From an uncultured Coprococcus sp. (GTDB lineage Bacteria; Bacillota; Clostridia; Lachnospirales; Lachnospiraceae), in NCBI GenBank assembly GCA_934277375.1, contig CAKQTZ010000010.1, forward strand, positions 23,349 to 87,348: a stretch of DNA of 64,000 nt, given 5' to 3'. Below the pieces are notes generated by a model. That model saw only the letters and a list, made by a program, of their open reading frames with translations, did no database searches and had not been told where the DNA came from. The stretch's first letter is position 1; each line of letters opens with the position of its first letter. Shown piece after piece: positions 9,465 to 18,344 of the stretch. The position numbers and the translations under genes are program-made.

Positions 9465-9613
9465 CATACCTTCTCGTAATCGGCTCCAACGAGGCTGAGA
9501 ACGGAACAGTATCATACAGACTCCATGGTGAGGCTGACACAACAGTGCTTCCGCTTGACGAGTTCGTACAGAAGATCGACACTGAAATCAAGATAATGGC
9601 TCACAAGTAAGAG
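9465..9613 (+). pseudogene. thrS: Displaced 3' end of thrS (146 bp plus stop context)
   Basis: These bases align without gaps to 7446-7591, the last 48 codons and stop of thrS, with nine mismatches that I count by eye (about 94% identity). Most mismatches are at third codon positions and silent; only Phe to Ser and Thr to Ile changes are seen. The match ends three bases after the stop. The silent pattern means this piece evolved as part of a working thrS rather than as a decaying copy, which fits an older 3' end pushed away when an incoming element supplied a new one. Confidence 0.9.
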
Positions 9614-9637
9614 CAGATATGATAAATACAAAGGAGT

Positions 9638-9671
9638 CCTGCAATATATGTTATTGCAGGGCTGCATAAAA
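9638..9671 (+). terminator. thrS: Hairpin after the thrS 3' remnant
   Basis: Perfect nine-base stem CCTGCAATA / TATTGCAGG followed by GCTGCATAAAAAA. The T-tract is missing, but the position, 28 bases after the relic stop, suggests the original thrS terminator. Confidence 0.5.
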
Positions 9672-9825
9672 AATGCCACACAGAGTATTGTAACAGCATT
9701 CAATAGGTGTTACACTAAAAAGTAACATTCAGTGATTTTCAGGCAGGGGTTGACAGGATATGCAGAGCAGAGCAGGCTTAATGTAGCCTTTCTTTTGTAT
9801 ACCATTTTATATTCATTACAAAAAA

Positions 9826-9873
9826 ACCGGAGAGTCAGGTCGTATAGATTTGATTTGACTCCCGGCTTTTGTG
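9826..9873 (+). terminator. Terminator-like hairpin before the repeat protein gene
   Basis: CCGGAGAGTCA pairs with TGACTCCCGG (one bulge) and is followed by CTTTTGTGTG. It could end upstream transcription or act as an attenuator for the following gene, whose start is 35 bases on. Confidence 0.5.
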
Positions 9874-9904
9874 TGCCTGAAAAAATAAAAAAGAGGAGAG
9901 GCCT

Positions 9905-12277
9905 ATGATGAAGGAGAGAAAAAAACAATTAACACGGCTGTGTGCGTATGTTATGGCATTTGCTATGGTTCTGAGTTGTCTGATGACAGGTGGCTCTGTC
10001 AAGGCTTATGCCGGAACCGCCACAGTTCAGCCTGCAGGCGTACAGGCTGCAAATGCAAAGAAGACCGCAAAAGTTGATAAGATATTTGTCAGCTCAACGT
10101 ATAACTATGCATATGAAGGACAGAAGTTCAATGAAACTTCATTCCGGAAAAACACCACTGTGAAAGTAAAGAAAAAAGGTAAAATTTATACCGTTAAAGC
10201 TTATACAGTGTCAGCACGAACATATGTTAAAGCCAATGGAACCGGAAAAAACAAAGGTAAATTTGTTGTTAAAGTAACATATGGCGGTAGATCAACAGCA
10301 AAATATGTTGATGTTATTAAAGGAATAAAAGCAACATCAAACTTAAAAACCTTAAATGAAGGTGAAAAGCTTGATGCTAAAGCATTTAAAAAGTCCGTAA
10401 CAGCAAAACGTGTTTTGGCAAATGGTAAAACAAAGGTAATACCATCTAGTAGTTTCAAACTGGTAAATCCACCATCAACAGTTCGTTTTAACAGCAATGC
10501 TTATCCTAATTCTGTAGGTGTTAAGATACAGTCAGGCAGTAAAGCAACGTATGCTTATGTGAAAATAAATCCATTAAGTAAGATTGCCGTAACCAGTAAT
10601 ACAGTAGGTGTATTAAATGAAGGAAGCACTTTTTCCGAAAAAGATTTCCGGAAAAACATCACAGTAAGATCTTATTATAAGACATCTTCTGCTAATAAGA
10701 ACATCACAGGATATACGGTATCTGTCCCAAGTAAAACAGTTAAACCGGATAAAAATGGTAAATATGTTGTAACCATTAAATATGGTAAAAAATCAACTGC
10801 CGTTCCTATCACTGTTAGCTCATTCAAGCAGATAAATGCAAAGCTCAACAACACAGCTTATCCTTTATATGAAGGAGCCACCTTTGATGCTGAAACATTT
10901 AAGTCAAATGTAACTGTGTATAAAACTTACACAAACAGCAAACGCACGACACCTGTTACAAACTTTACAGTATCAGCAGCAAAAACAATTACACCAGATA
11001 TTAATGGTAAGTTCAACATTACAATTAAATCTGGCAGTAAGCGGGCAACACTTGCTGTACCTGTAAAAAAGATTGACAAGTTTTATGCAAAACCGACAGA
11101 AAACTATACATTAAAGGCTGATCAGGCTTTTGATGAATCTGTTTTCAGAAGTAGCGTAAATGTAATCGCTCACTACGGTTCAACAGAAAAACTGGTTGAA
11201 GATTACACCATCTCAGTTGCAAATGGCACAATTGTCAAAGCTGACGAAAATGGTAAATTTGTTGTAGAAGTTATATTTGCTGGTAAAACAGCCACAGTTG
11301 CTATACCTGTAGTAAAAGCTGAAGACCCAACACCTGAACCAACAATATCCGAAATTACTGTTTCAAGCAATATACCATACTTATATAATGGAATAGAAGT
11401 TGACGACGCACTTAAAGCAACAATAGAAAACAGTCTTACTGTAACAGCAACTATGTCTGATGGTAGTACCAAAACATTAGATAGCAATTTATATAAAGTT
11501 AGAACTGTTACACGTGTTGTTGTTTATACCGGTGAAAGTGGCGGATTCAGAGTTGATGTTGACTATAGCGACGACATCACAGGAAAATGCTATATTCCTG
11601 TCATTACTGGCATAGTAGTTCATCCAAAAGATACTTCGGTATCTTTTGAATTAACCAAAGGAGCAAGTTATACAAAGGAAGATTTCTTAAAGCTTTTTGA
11701 TGTATTCGACATTTATGGCGATCAGCATGAAGAAGCTTGTAAAGAATATGAATTTATTGCTCCAGAAACAGTCTATGCCAACGGTGAAGGAGAATTTGCA
11801 GGTCAATTTGTTGTAAAAGTCACATCAAACTCTGGTAACTTCAATTATTCTGTCTCATATAAGATAATTGATGGCGGAACTGTAAATCCAGATCCAACAC
11901 CAATTGTTGGTCAGGAAGTTGATTGGTTATATTTCTTTGGACAATATGCAGAAGTATCATCATATGATACCTATATTTCAGTTTATGCATCCACAAGTAT
12001 GCCAAATTCATTTGGTACTATAAAAAATTGGGGAATAATATATTGCCCACCTGAAGCTGAAATGGTATATGAAAAATGTAATTCTACTCCTTGTTCTATT
12101 GATGGTAATTCTAACATAAGTTGCAAGATTATACGTTTTGATAGTTCTTGGGATTCGCTAGAAACAGCCACATTTAGAATATACGCAATAGTAGAAAATA
12201 ATGGTAATTTAACTACATATTATAGTAAAATATTATATGTTGATAAAAATACTGGAAATTGCTATTTTTCTAAATAA
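9905..12277 (+). CDS. Secreted protein with tandem Ig-like repeats
   Basis: A clear signal peptide (positive KERKKQLTR, hydrophobic AYVMAFAMVLSCLM, cleavage after AYA near residue 36) is followed by about seven modules of roughly 80-90 residues. Each has the pattern 'hxVxS..L.EG..F....F...VTV....Y....YTVS......NGKFVV.V.YGGK.....V.V', typical of bacterial Ig-like folds. From about residue 690 the pattern stops and a different C-terminal domain begins (VDWLYFFGQYAEVSS). No LPXTG motif or final helix is seen, so the protein is probably secreted or bound non-covalently. A ribosome site (AAGAGGAG) precedes ATG 9905; ATG 9908 is equally possible. Function unknown; adhesion or glycan binding is only a guess. 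Confidence 0.8.
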   Translation: MMKERKKQLTRLCAYVMAFAMVLSCLMTGGSVKAYAGTATVQPAGVQAANAKKTAKVDKIFVSSTYNYAYEGQKFNETSFRKNTTVKVKKKGKIYTVKAYTVSARTYVKANGTGKNKGKFVVKVTYGGRSTAKYVDVIKGIKATSNLKTLNEGEKLDAKAFKKSVTAKRVLANGKTKVIPSSSFKLVNPPSTVRFNSNAYPNSVGVKIQSGSKATYAYVKINPLSKIAVTSNTVGVLNEGSTFSEKDFRKNITVRSYYKTSSANKNITGYTVSVPSKTVKPDKNGKYVVTIKYGKKSTAVPITVSSFKQINAKLNNTAYPLYEGATFDAETFKSNVTVYKTYTNSKRTTPVTNFTVSAAKTITPDINGKFNITIKSGSKRATLAVPVKKIDKFYAKPTENYTLKADQAFDESVFRSSVNVIAHYGSTEKLVEDYTISVANGTIVKADENGKFVVEVIFAGKTATVAIPVVKAEDPTPEPTISEITVSSNIPYLYNGIEVDDALKATIENSLTVTATMSDGSTKTLDSNLYKVRTVTRVVVYTGESGGFRVDVDYSDDITGKCYIPVITGIVVHPKDTSVSFELTKGASYTKEDFLKLFDVFDIYGDQHEEACKEYEFIAPETVYANGEGEFAGQFVVKVTSNSGNFNYSVSYKIIDGGTVNPDPTPIVGQEVDWLYFFGQYAEVSSYDTYISVYASTSMPNSFGTIKNWGIIYCPPEAEMVYEKCNSTPCSIDGNSNISCKIIRFDSSWDSLETATFRIYAIVENNGNLTTYYSKILYVDKNTGNCYFSK

Positions 12278-12331
12278 AAATGTTTAATTCAAATCGTCAA
12301 AACAAGACGTAAAAAAGTTCATATATATCTA

Positions 12332-12357
12332 GCAAGGCAGAGTTTTCTCTGCCTTGC
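12332..12357 (+). terminator. Terminator stem split from its T-tract by an IS
   Basis: GCAAGGCAGA-GTTT-TCTCTGCCTTGC forms a strong stem about 55 bases after the repeat-protein stop, but no T-run follows. The bases GCCTTGC recur at 13840-13846 and are followed there by TTTTTT. Joining the two sides rebuilds a textbook terminator, so the insertion element lies exactly between stem and T-tract. Confidence 0.7.
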
Positions 12358-13839
12358 CAGGAGCATCCCAAAGTTTGTGTAAACCTTCAAACTGATGTAA
12401 GATAAAATTACTCAGTTTGGAGGTTATTTTTATGGCAAGAAGAAAAGACAGCCCACAAAAAGCAGCAATGAGAGAAATAATGCGTGACTATCTGAAAAAT
12501 AATGATATCAGCATTAAAGACGGCACCGATGTAAACAGTATCATGCGCGACATGATGTCTGTCCTTTTAGAAGGTGCCTTGGATGAAGAACTGGATGAGG
12601 AATTAGGATATTCAAAGTATGACTACCGAAACAAAGAAACGGACAATAGTAGAAATGGACATTCCCATAAAACTATGCATACCAGTTATGGAGATATGGA
12701 TGTAGCCATTCCAAGGGATCGTAACGGTGATTATGAACCACAGCTGATTAAAAAATATCAAAATACCGTAACTCAGGACATGGAAGAAAAAATACTTTCC
12801 ATGTATGCCAAAGGAATGACAACCGGCGATATTGAATCTCACATGCGCGAATTATACGATATTGATATTTCTGATAGTACAATCAGTAGGATCACAGACA
12901 AAATTCTGCCAATTGTAAAGGAATGGCAGGAGCGCCCTCTGGAAGAAGTGTATGCAGTTGTATTTATGGATGCAATCCACTATCATGTTCGCAGCGAAGG
13001 TCGTATTGTAAAACGTGCGGTTTATATCGCTCTTGGTATCGACATGAATGGGAAAAAGGATGTCCTTGGAATGTACGTAGGCGAAAACGAAAGTGCAAAG
13101 TTTTGGCTTTCAATCATGAATGGATTAAAAAACCGCGGAGTTGAAGATATACTTATTGCATGTGTTGATGGTTTGAATGGATTTCCACAGGCAATCGAGA
13201 CTGTTTATCCTAAAACAGAGATTCAGCAATGCATCATCCATCAGATCCGTAATTCAACAAAATTTGTTTCATATAAAGACATCAAAAAGCTGATGGCTGA
13301 TTTGAAACTCGTATATGCTGCACCAACGGAAGAAACAGCATTAAATGAGTTAGAGCTGTTTAGAGATAAATGGGATTCCAAGTATCCTAAGATTTACAAA
13401 TCCTAGTATGATAACTGGGCAACTCTGTCGACTTATTTCAAGTATCCAGAAGCAGTAAGGCGCCTGATTTACACTACAAATGCCATCGAAGGTTTTAACC
13501 GCCAGCTCCGAAAGGTTACAAAAAGCAAGACTGTTTTTCCATCAGATGACAGCCTTTTAAAAATGCTGTATTTGGCAACTATGGATATCACGAAAAAATG
13601 GACAGGTCATAGGCACGACTGGGGGCAGATTCACTCTCAGCTGGAAATCTATTTTGAAGAACGCCTGGCAGGACGGAACCTGTAAAACAGATAGTTTTAG
13701 GCAGGTCTTATTGACATGCCTAAAAACTCCTGTATAATGCAGATATGGGCAGAACCCGCGAAGTCGGCTCTGCCCATTTGTAACTATTCACAAATCTTAT
13801 ATCGGTTTTTAACGTTTACACAAAACTTGAAACGGTCTC
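12358..13839 (+). mobile_element. IS256-type insertion sequence, about 1.48 kb
   Basis: The element carries one Mutator/IS256 transposase gene. Related ends are visible: left GAGCATCCCAAAGTTTGTGT, right (read inward) GAGACCGTTTCAAGTTTTGT, both running into GTGTAAAC. GCCTTGC at 12351-12357 and 13840-13846 flanks it and could be the target duplication; IS256 elements usually make 8-9 bp, so the exact edges are uncertain by a few bases. Its transposase is broken, so it moves only if helped in trans. Confidence 0.8.
12432..13685 (+). pseudogene. IS256-family transposase with an in-frame amber codon
   Basis: ATG 12432 follows GGAGG and opens a 417-codon frame with one internal TAG at 13404-13406 (codon 325). 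Sequence on both sides is typical of the family (PKIYKS before, YDNWATLSTYF after), and a Trp codon TGG is expected there, so a single G to A change explains it. The two catalytic Asp residues are before the stop (FMDAIHY, ACVDGLNG) but the catalytic Glu (TTNAIEGFNRQ) is after it. The truncated 324-residue product should therefore be inactive. Confidence 0.85.
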
Positions 13840-13846
13840 GCCTTGC

Positions 13847-14044
13847 TTTTTTATTTCTCATATATATTACACTACTTTTTATTTTTTAAATCATTTTAAT
13901 TATCATAATTATTCTTAATAACAACATAATAATATTCTTCACCAACTAAATAACTCTTCATTTAAGCATCTTCTCTTACCTCAAATTAACCGTAGGAGTC
14001 GACGTCCCCGGCGACCCGCTAAATAAACTATTCTTTATAAATAC
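13847..14044. other. AT-rich intergenic DNA with one GC-rich patch
   Basis: No gene seen. The DNA is very AT-rich except for GTCGACGTCCCCGGCGACCC at about 13999-14018, an imperfect palindrome (GTCG...CGAC). Its role is unknown. Confidence 0.4.
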
Positions 14045-14080
14045 AAAAAAGATAGAGCTTACAAAACTCTATCTTTTTGC
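14045..14080. terminator. Bidirectional terminator
   Basis: AAAAAGATAGAG pairs with CTCTATCTTTTT across a ten-base loop. It has T-tracts on both strands and ends the minus-strand wall-protein gene that begins its coding region at 14092. Confidence 0.8.
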
Positions 14081-14091
14081 ATTTATTTTAA

Positions 14092-15489
14092 TTACTTTTT
14101 AGCATATTGTCTTTTTATCCTAAACTGTTTAAATCCAAATATCACACTCATAACAATTAATGCAATCATTAAACCAACAATATTCAAAATATTATTACGT
14201 ATAAATGTTCTCATCGCAATACCCGTTGGTGGAATAATTGTAATATAATCAGCTGCATATGCATCATTTTCAACTTCTTTATTAGTATCAGAATAAACAT
14301 TATAACCTGCATTCCAGAAACCTGAAGTTTTAGCAATTTTCATTGCATTACCAGGCACAGAATTTGTATCCCTTCTACCTGTTGAATTTGAATAAACCAA
14401 TATCTCTACTAAATTATCCAATCCAACTTCGTTTGCCTCCTCATCTGAAGAAGTATTTTTTCTAGTTGCAACAGAAACATTAGCAATAGAATAATATGGT
14501 TTATTATTAGCATTTTTATCATTTACATTTTTATAAACTTCAGGAACCAAACCTGTTGTCAATCTTTCATTGTATTTACTAATATGTTCATCATCACTAC
14601 TAATATATTCTGCTCTTAGTTTGTTATCATTTTGCTTAGTATATTGAATATATTCATTTACAGAAGCAATAATATTATATTTATTATCTGTAACTAACTC
14701 TCTTCCCTTTTCATCTAGAATTTGATTTTTATTTGAATCACTATATGAATCATCAGATAATAACCCATTAATTGTTTCAAAATCTTTAACGTATTTGTCA
14801 TTATTGTTGTCATTAATCTTTTTAATGCCAACTTTTTCCCATGTATGATCTGTATAGTTAGTTTCATTATATTCATAATCAGAACTTGTATTCACATCAA
14901 TATAATCAACAACTTTATCAACTGTTGTTTTAACAACATTATCAGCTAAATATGTTAAATTTATATCTGCAGCATCAACTCTATAAGAATAATTTGTTAT
15001 TGTATATGCTTTTTCGTTTTCACATAAATTATTCTCATAATAATATCTACCAACATATGCACCATATACAAGAACTTCTGGTCTTATATAATCATCTTTC
15101 TTTTGGTCGTCTGATAATCGTGATGTTCCATCTAATAATTTTTTCAAACTAGCATCAGATGCTGTACCATTATTATATAGCTCTAATAATTTATACAATG
15201 TTGAATCACCTGAAATTCCATTTGCCTCTTCCAAATAATTATCAAAGTCTTCTGCATTCATTGAATTTTTCATCTGTTTATACAAGTTTTCAGTTGGAAG
15301 AGCACTTGCCTTTCCTGAAATATCACTTGCAACATATAAATTAGCTAATCTACCTGTAAAATCTACCTCTGAGTTATTTTTAACATTTACATTATAAATA
15401 ACTAATAATGATAAATCCTTCAAATATTCATTTTCAACAGATGAAGCATAAAATCCTTGACCATCAACCGTTTGATCTTTATGTGTCAT
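14092..15489 (-). pseudogene. C-terminal fragment of an AT-rich wall-anchored protein
   Basis: The frame codes a 465-residue polar, Asn/Asp-rich segment without signal peptide. It ends in IIPPTG, then a hydrophobic helix (NILNIVGLMIALIVMSVIFGF) and a positive tail (KQFRIKRQYAKK), the order of a sortase-type or membrane anchor. The frame stays open upstream of the first ATG (residues LFAILRVYFDENGDL readable) until a TGA inside the palindrome at 15583-15624, so the gene has lost its 5' part there. Base and codon use (very A/T-rich, Asn-rich) differs from the housekeeping genes, suggesting transfer. No known domain recognised. Confidence 0.65.
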
Positions 15490-15582
15490 ATATGCAATTT
15501 TATTACTATTAATAGTATCAACATTATCTTTTATTAAGTCACCATTTTCATCAAAATATACTCTTAATATTGCAAATAATCG

Positions 15583-15624
15583 GTGTCAGGTACAGATGAA
15601 CATAGGTTTATTTGTACCTGACAC
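15583..15624. repeat. REP-like palindrome
   Basis: GTGTCAGGTAC and GTACCTGACAC are perfect inverted 11-mers around a 20-base loop. Short GGTGTCAGGTAC-type palindromes resemble REP elements handled by Y1/RAYT transposases (from memory of such elements). It forms the broken edge of the truncated wall-protein gene. Confidence 0.65.
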
Positions 15625-15741
15625 TATCCTCCCCTTTTAAATTGACGCATTGCCAGTCACAGTGAACAATGATAAAATCAATTTATATTTATGCGGTCTT
15701 AGAGCTTAGATTACACTAAAACGAAAGGGGTATGGGAAAGA

Positions 15742-17328
15742 ATGGGAAGATTCGTGAATCCTGACAATAGCGCATTTCAAGTGGCTCTTAATTCAAGAAT
15801 ATATGTGGATAAGACGGGGTTGATAGAATATACGAATAGCGTTCTTGATACATCAGATGCTTATATCTGTAATAGTCGTCCCCGCAGATTCGGAAAATCT
15901 TATGCGGCTAATATGCTGGCTGCGTACTATAGCAGAGGCTGCGATTCAGAAGAAATGTTTTCTGGACTTGAGATTGCCAAGGCAGAGAATTTCAAGAAAC
16001 ATCTTAATAAGTATGATGTAATCCATATTGATATTCAATGGTTTTTGGCAAATTGTGAGAATGCTGAACAGGTTGTTGCATTCATAACAAAGAGTGTTTT
16101 GAATGAACTCCGTGTTTTATATCCGAATGTATTACCACAGGATGTAGTCACAATACCGGATGCCCTATCTCATGTAAAAGACAGTACAGGACAGAAAAAT
16201 GTTGTAATTATCGATGAATGGGATGTACTGATCCGTGATGGTGTGGCAAGTGAGGCGATACAGGAGGAGTATTTGAATTTCCTGAGAGGAATGTTTAAGG
16301 GAACGGAGCCTACAAAGTATATACAGCTGGCGTATCTTACGGGAATTTTGCCTATTAAAAAAGAGAAAGCACAGTCTGCAGTCAACAATCTTGATGAATT
16401 TACAATGCTGCAGGCATACGGTCTTGCTCCGTTTATCGGTTTCACTGAAAGAGAAGTAAAAGAGCTGTGTAAAAAATATAACAGAGATTTTGAAAAAGTA
16501 AAACGTTGGTATGATGGCTATCTGCTTGATGGTTATCAGATATATAATCCCAAAGCTGTTGTAAGTCTGATGACGAAGGGGAAGTTCAGAAGCTATTGGT
16601 CAGAAACAGGTTCGTATGAGGTTGTGATCCCTTTGATCGACATGGATTTTGATGGTTTGAAGACAGCTATTATTGAGATGCTTTTAGGCTCAGAGGTTGA
16701 GGTAAACACTGCAACATTTAAAAATGATCCGGCAAAGATAATGAATAGAGATGACGTGATTACATATCTGATACACCTAGGCTATTTGGGGTATAATGAA
16801 GACCGTGAAACGGCATTTGTTCCGAATGAGGAGATTAGGCAGGAATTGATCAATGCGGTGAGAAGCAGCAAGTGGGATGAGATGATATCTTTTCAATAGG
16901 CATCCAGACAGTTGCTAATGTCAACGTTGGCGAAAGACGAAAGCAGTGTTGCGTTAGAAATAGAAAAAATACATTCGGAATACGCTTCAGCTATACGTTA
17001 TAATGATGAGAATTTGCTGAGCAGCACAATTACGATTGCGTATTTGGCTTCAATGCAGTATTATTTTAAGCCGGTTAGAGAATTACCGGCAGGTATTGGA
17101 TTTGCTGATTTTGTATATGTACCAAAGCCGGAGCATAGAGGTTCATATCCTGCATTGGTTGTAGAATTAAAATGGAACAAAGATGCACAAACGGCTCTGA
17201 TGCAGATTAAAGATAAAAAGTATCCGGAATCGATTCTTCAGTATACAGGAGACATTCTGCTGGTGGGAATAAATTACGATAAAAAGACCAGGAAACATGA
17301 TTGCAAGATAGAACAGTTTGAAAAATAG
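15742..17328 (+). pseudogene. AAA-ATPase-like / DUF1703 nuclease gene with amber stop
   Basis: One frame runs from ATG 15742 to 17328 apart from a single TAG at 16897-16899. The first part (385 residues) is the PF09820-type AAA-like ATPase: IYVDKTGLI, Walker A-like SRPRRFGKS (residues about 51-59) and Walker B-like VVIIDEWD. The part after the stop is the usual C-terminal PD-(D/E)XK domain (GFADFVYVP, PALVVELKW, QIKDKKY). In relatives the two are one protein. A CAG to TAG or similar change would explain the break. These proteins are abundant in Firmicutes and Bacteroidetes; their role is unclear. Translation could restart at TTG 16912, but no ribosome site is seen. Confidence 0.85.
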
Positions 17329-17351
17329 ACAGATATTGATGAAGTGACGAG

Positions 17352-17571
17352 AAAACAGCCCTGTGGGGGTGATCCGACTGTATGTGTATATATCGGCTCA
17401 CGTTTGTCTACCCTCGTTTTGCCTTTGCTCCTATGCATGCGGCTATTGCAGGCGATAAGGTCGCTGCCTGCACCGCCTTAGCATGGAGCGGCAAATCTCG
17501 GTCGACTGCACTACCGAGCCAGCTATATACACATACAGGTCTTGGATCTTTGCCCCCACAGGGCTGTTTTT
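17352..17571. ncRNA. Long-hairpin element, family B, copy 1
   Basis: AACAGCCCTGTGGGGG and TGTATGTGTATATA on the left pair perfectly with TATATACACATACA and CCCCCACAGGGCTGTT on the right. The roughly 120-base centre (CACGTTTGTCTACCCTC ... CACTACCGA) is closely similar to that at 62044-62164. Inside, TTTGCTCC...GGAGC and GCAGGC...GCCTGC form further stems. The outer stem has T/A tracts on both sides, so it can terminate transcription from both the upstream gene and the convergent Rrf2 gene. Which strand is the functional RNA is not known. Confidence 0.6.
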
Positions 17572-17574
17572 ATA

Positions 17575-18009
17575 TCAGATGCAATAGTTATCTGTCGCTT
17601 CAGGTCTTTCTGCCACAAGGTCAGCGATGGTGGTGGTGTCTATCACGTCTCGGATCGCTTTATCCAGTCTGCGCCACAGTCCTATGGTGGAGCATCTTGC
17701 CTCGCGGTCGCATTGGAATTCATCTGCATCAAGACACGCAACAGGTGATATGCCGCCCTCGGTGAGCCTTAAGACCATGCCCACTGTTATGTCTTCTGGG
17801 GCTTTTCGGAGAAGGTAGCCTCCCTGCGGTCCTCTGGTGCTCTTCACCAGTCCACCTGAGTTCAGAACAGATGTGATCTGCTCAAGGTACTTCTCGGATA
17901 TCTCTTCCTGTGCGGCAACATCTTTGATGCTCACGGGTTTGCCGTCTGTCCTTGCCGCTATATTTATAAGGAAACGCAGAGCGTAACGTCCTTTTGTGGA
18001 TACTTTCAT
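17575..18009 (-). CDS. Rrf2-family regulator, IscR/CymR-like
   Basis: The protein begins MKVSTKGRYALRFLINIA, the Rrf2 winged-helix start, with EISEKYLEQI as the recognition region. Three cysteines follow in ACLDADEFQCDREARC; IscR uses three Cys for a [2Fe-2S] cluster, though the first spacing here is wider. ATG at 18009 has GGAGGT seven bases upstream; a longer frame from 18090 lacks such a site. The gene is divergent from metY-cysK, so a role as a cysteine or Fe-S responsive repressor of sulfur assimilation is a fair inference. CymR (no cluster) is the alternative model. Confidence 0.88.
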   Translation of the reverse strand: MKVSTKGRYALRFLINIAARTDGKPVSIKDVAAQEEISEKYLEQITSVLNSGGLVKSTRGPQGGYLLRKAPEDITVGMVLRLTEGGISPVACLDADEFQCDREARCSTIGLWRRLDKAIRDVIDTTTIADLVAERPEATDNYCI

Positions 18010-18114
18010 AATATAAACCTCCCAAATGCCTGTATTTACTGATGATTTCACATCATTTACACGTCTATTATAACATCTGGAAAAAAACAATCAAGATAAT
18101 TCATAAAAAACCTA

Positions 18115-18143
18115 TTGACAAAGTGGGAATTAGGTTGTAATAT
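18115..18143 (+). promoter_or_regulatory. Promoter of the cysteine operon
   Basis: Perfect TTGACA (18115-18120), 17-base spacer, TAATAT (18138-18143). It drives the leader peptide and metY-cysK. Confidence 0.85.
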
Positions 18144-18182
18144 ACAGCTATGCCTAATTCATAGTTTCCGAGTAGGAATTAT
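18126..18182. promoter_or_regulatory. Candidate Rrf2 operator sites
   Basis: Three copies of the same half-site overlap and follow the promoter: GGAATTAGG (18126-18134, within the spacer), inverted CCTAATTC (18153-18160) and AGGAATTAT (18174-18182). Binding between -35 and -10 would block transcription. Link to the adjacent regulator is inferred from position. Confidence 0.6.
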
Positions 18183-18260
18183 GTGAAAAGTAAAAATAAT
18201 CACAGAAATGATACGATCAAGTCAAATTTCAAAGACGAAAATCGAGAAAGAGGTGTTGAT

Positions 18261-18344
18261 ATGCTGGGAAGGACATTTAAACCACAGTACCTTAACGAAG
18301 ACAGACGAATGTGTTGCATAGAAGTCATGTGTTGCTGCTGTTAA
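18261..18344 (+). CDS. Cysteine-rich leader peptide, 27 residues
   Basis: ATG 18261, preceded by AAAGAGGTG at 18246-18254, opens MLGRTFKPQYLNEDRR followed by MCCIEVMCCCC and TAA. Six of the last ten residues are Cys, including four in a row before the stop. It sits in the transcribed leader between the promoter and metY. A ribosome short of Cys-tRNA would stall here, so translation-based control of the operon is the natural reading. I see no clear downstream terminator, so control may act on metY translation or via Rho. The peptide was found by reading the leader, and has no named family known to me. Confidence 0.75.
   Translation: MLGRTFKPQYLNEDRRMCCIEVMCCCC

Noticed and set aside
13999..14018. 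GC-rich GTCGACGTCCCCGGCGACCC patch as an attachment site
   Set aside because: No second copy or integrase is present in the window, so an att role cannot be supported.
13404..16899. Stop-codon recoding (TAG read as an amino acid) to explain the two amber interruptions
   Set aside because: Several intact genes in the window end in TAG, and no suppressor tRNA or recoding element is visible, so simple mutation is the plainer explanation.
17382..17765. ORF across the family B hairpin
   Set aside because: It arises from the inverted repeat and the antisense of the Rrf2 gene; no ribosome site or family resemblance.
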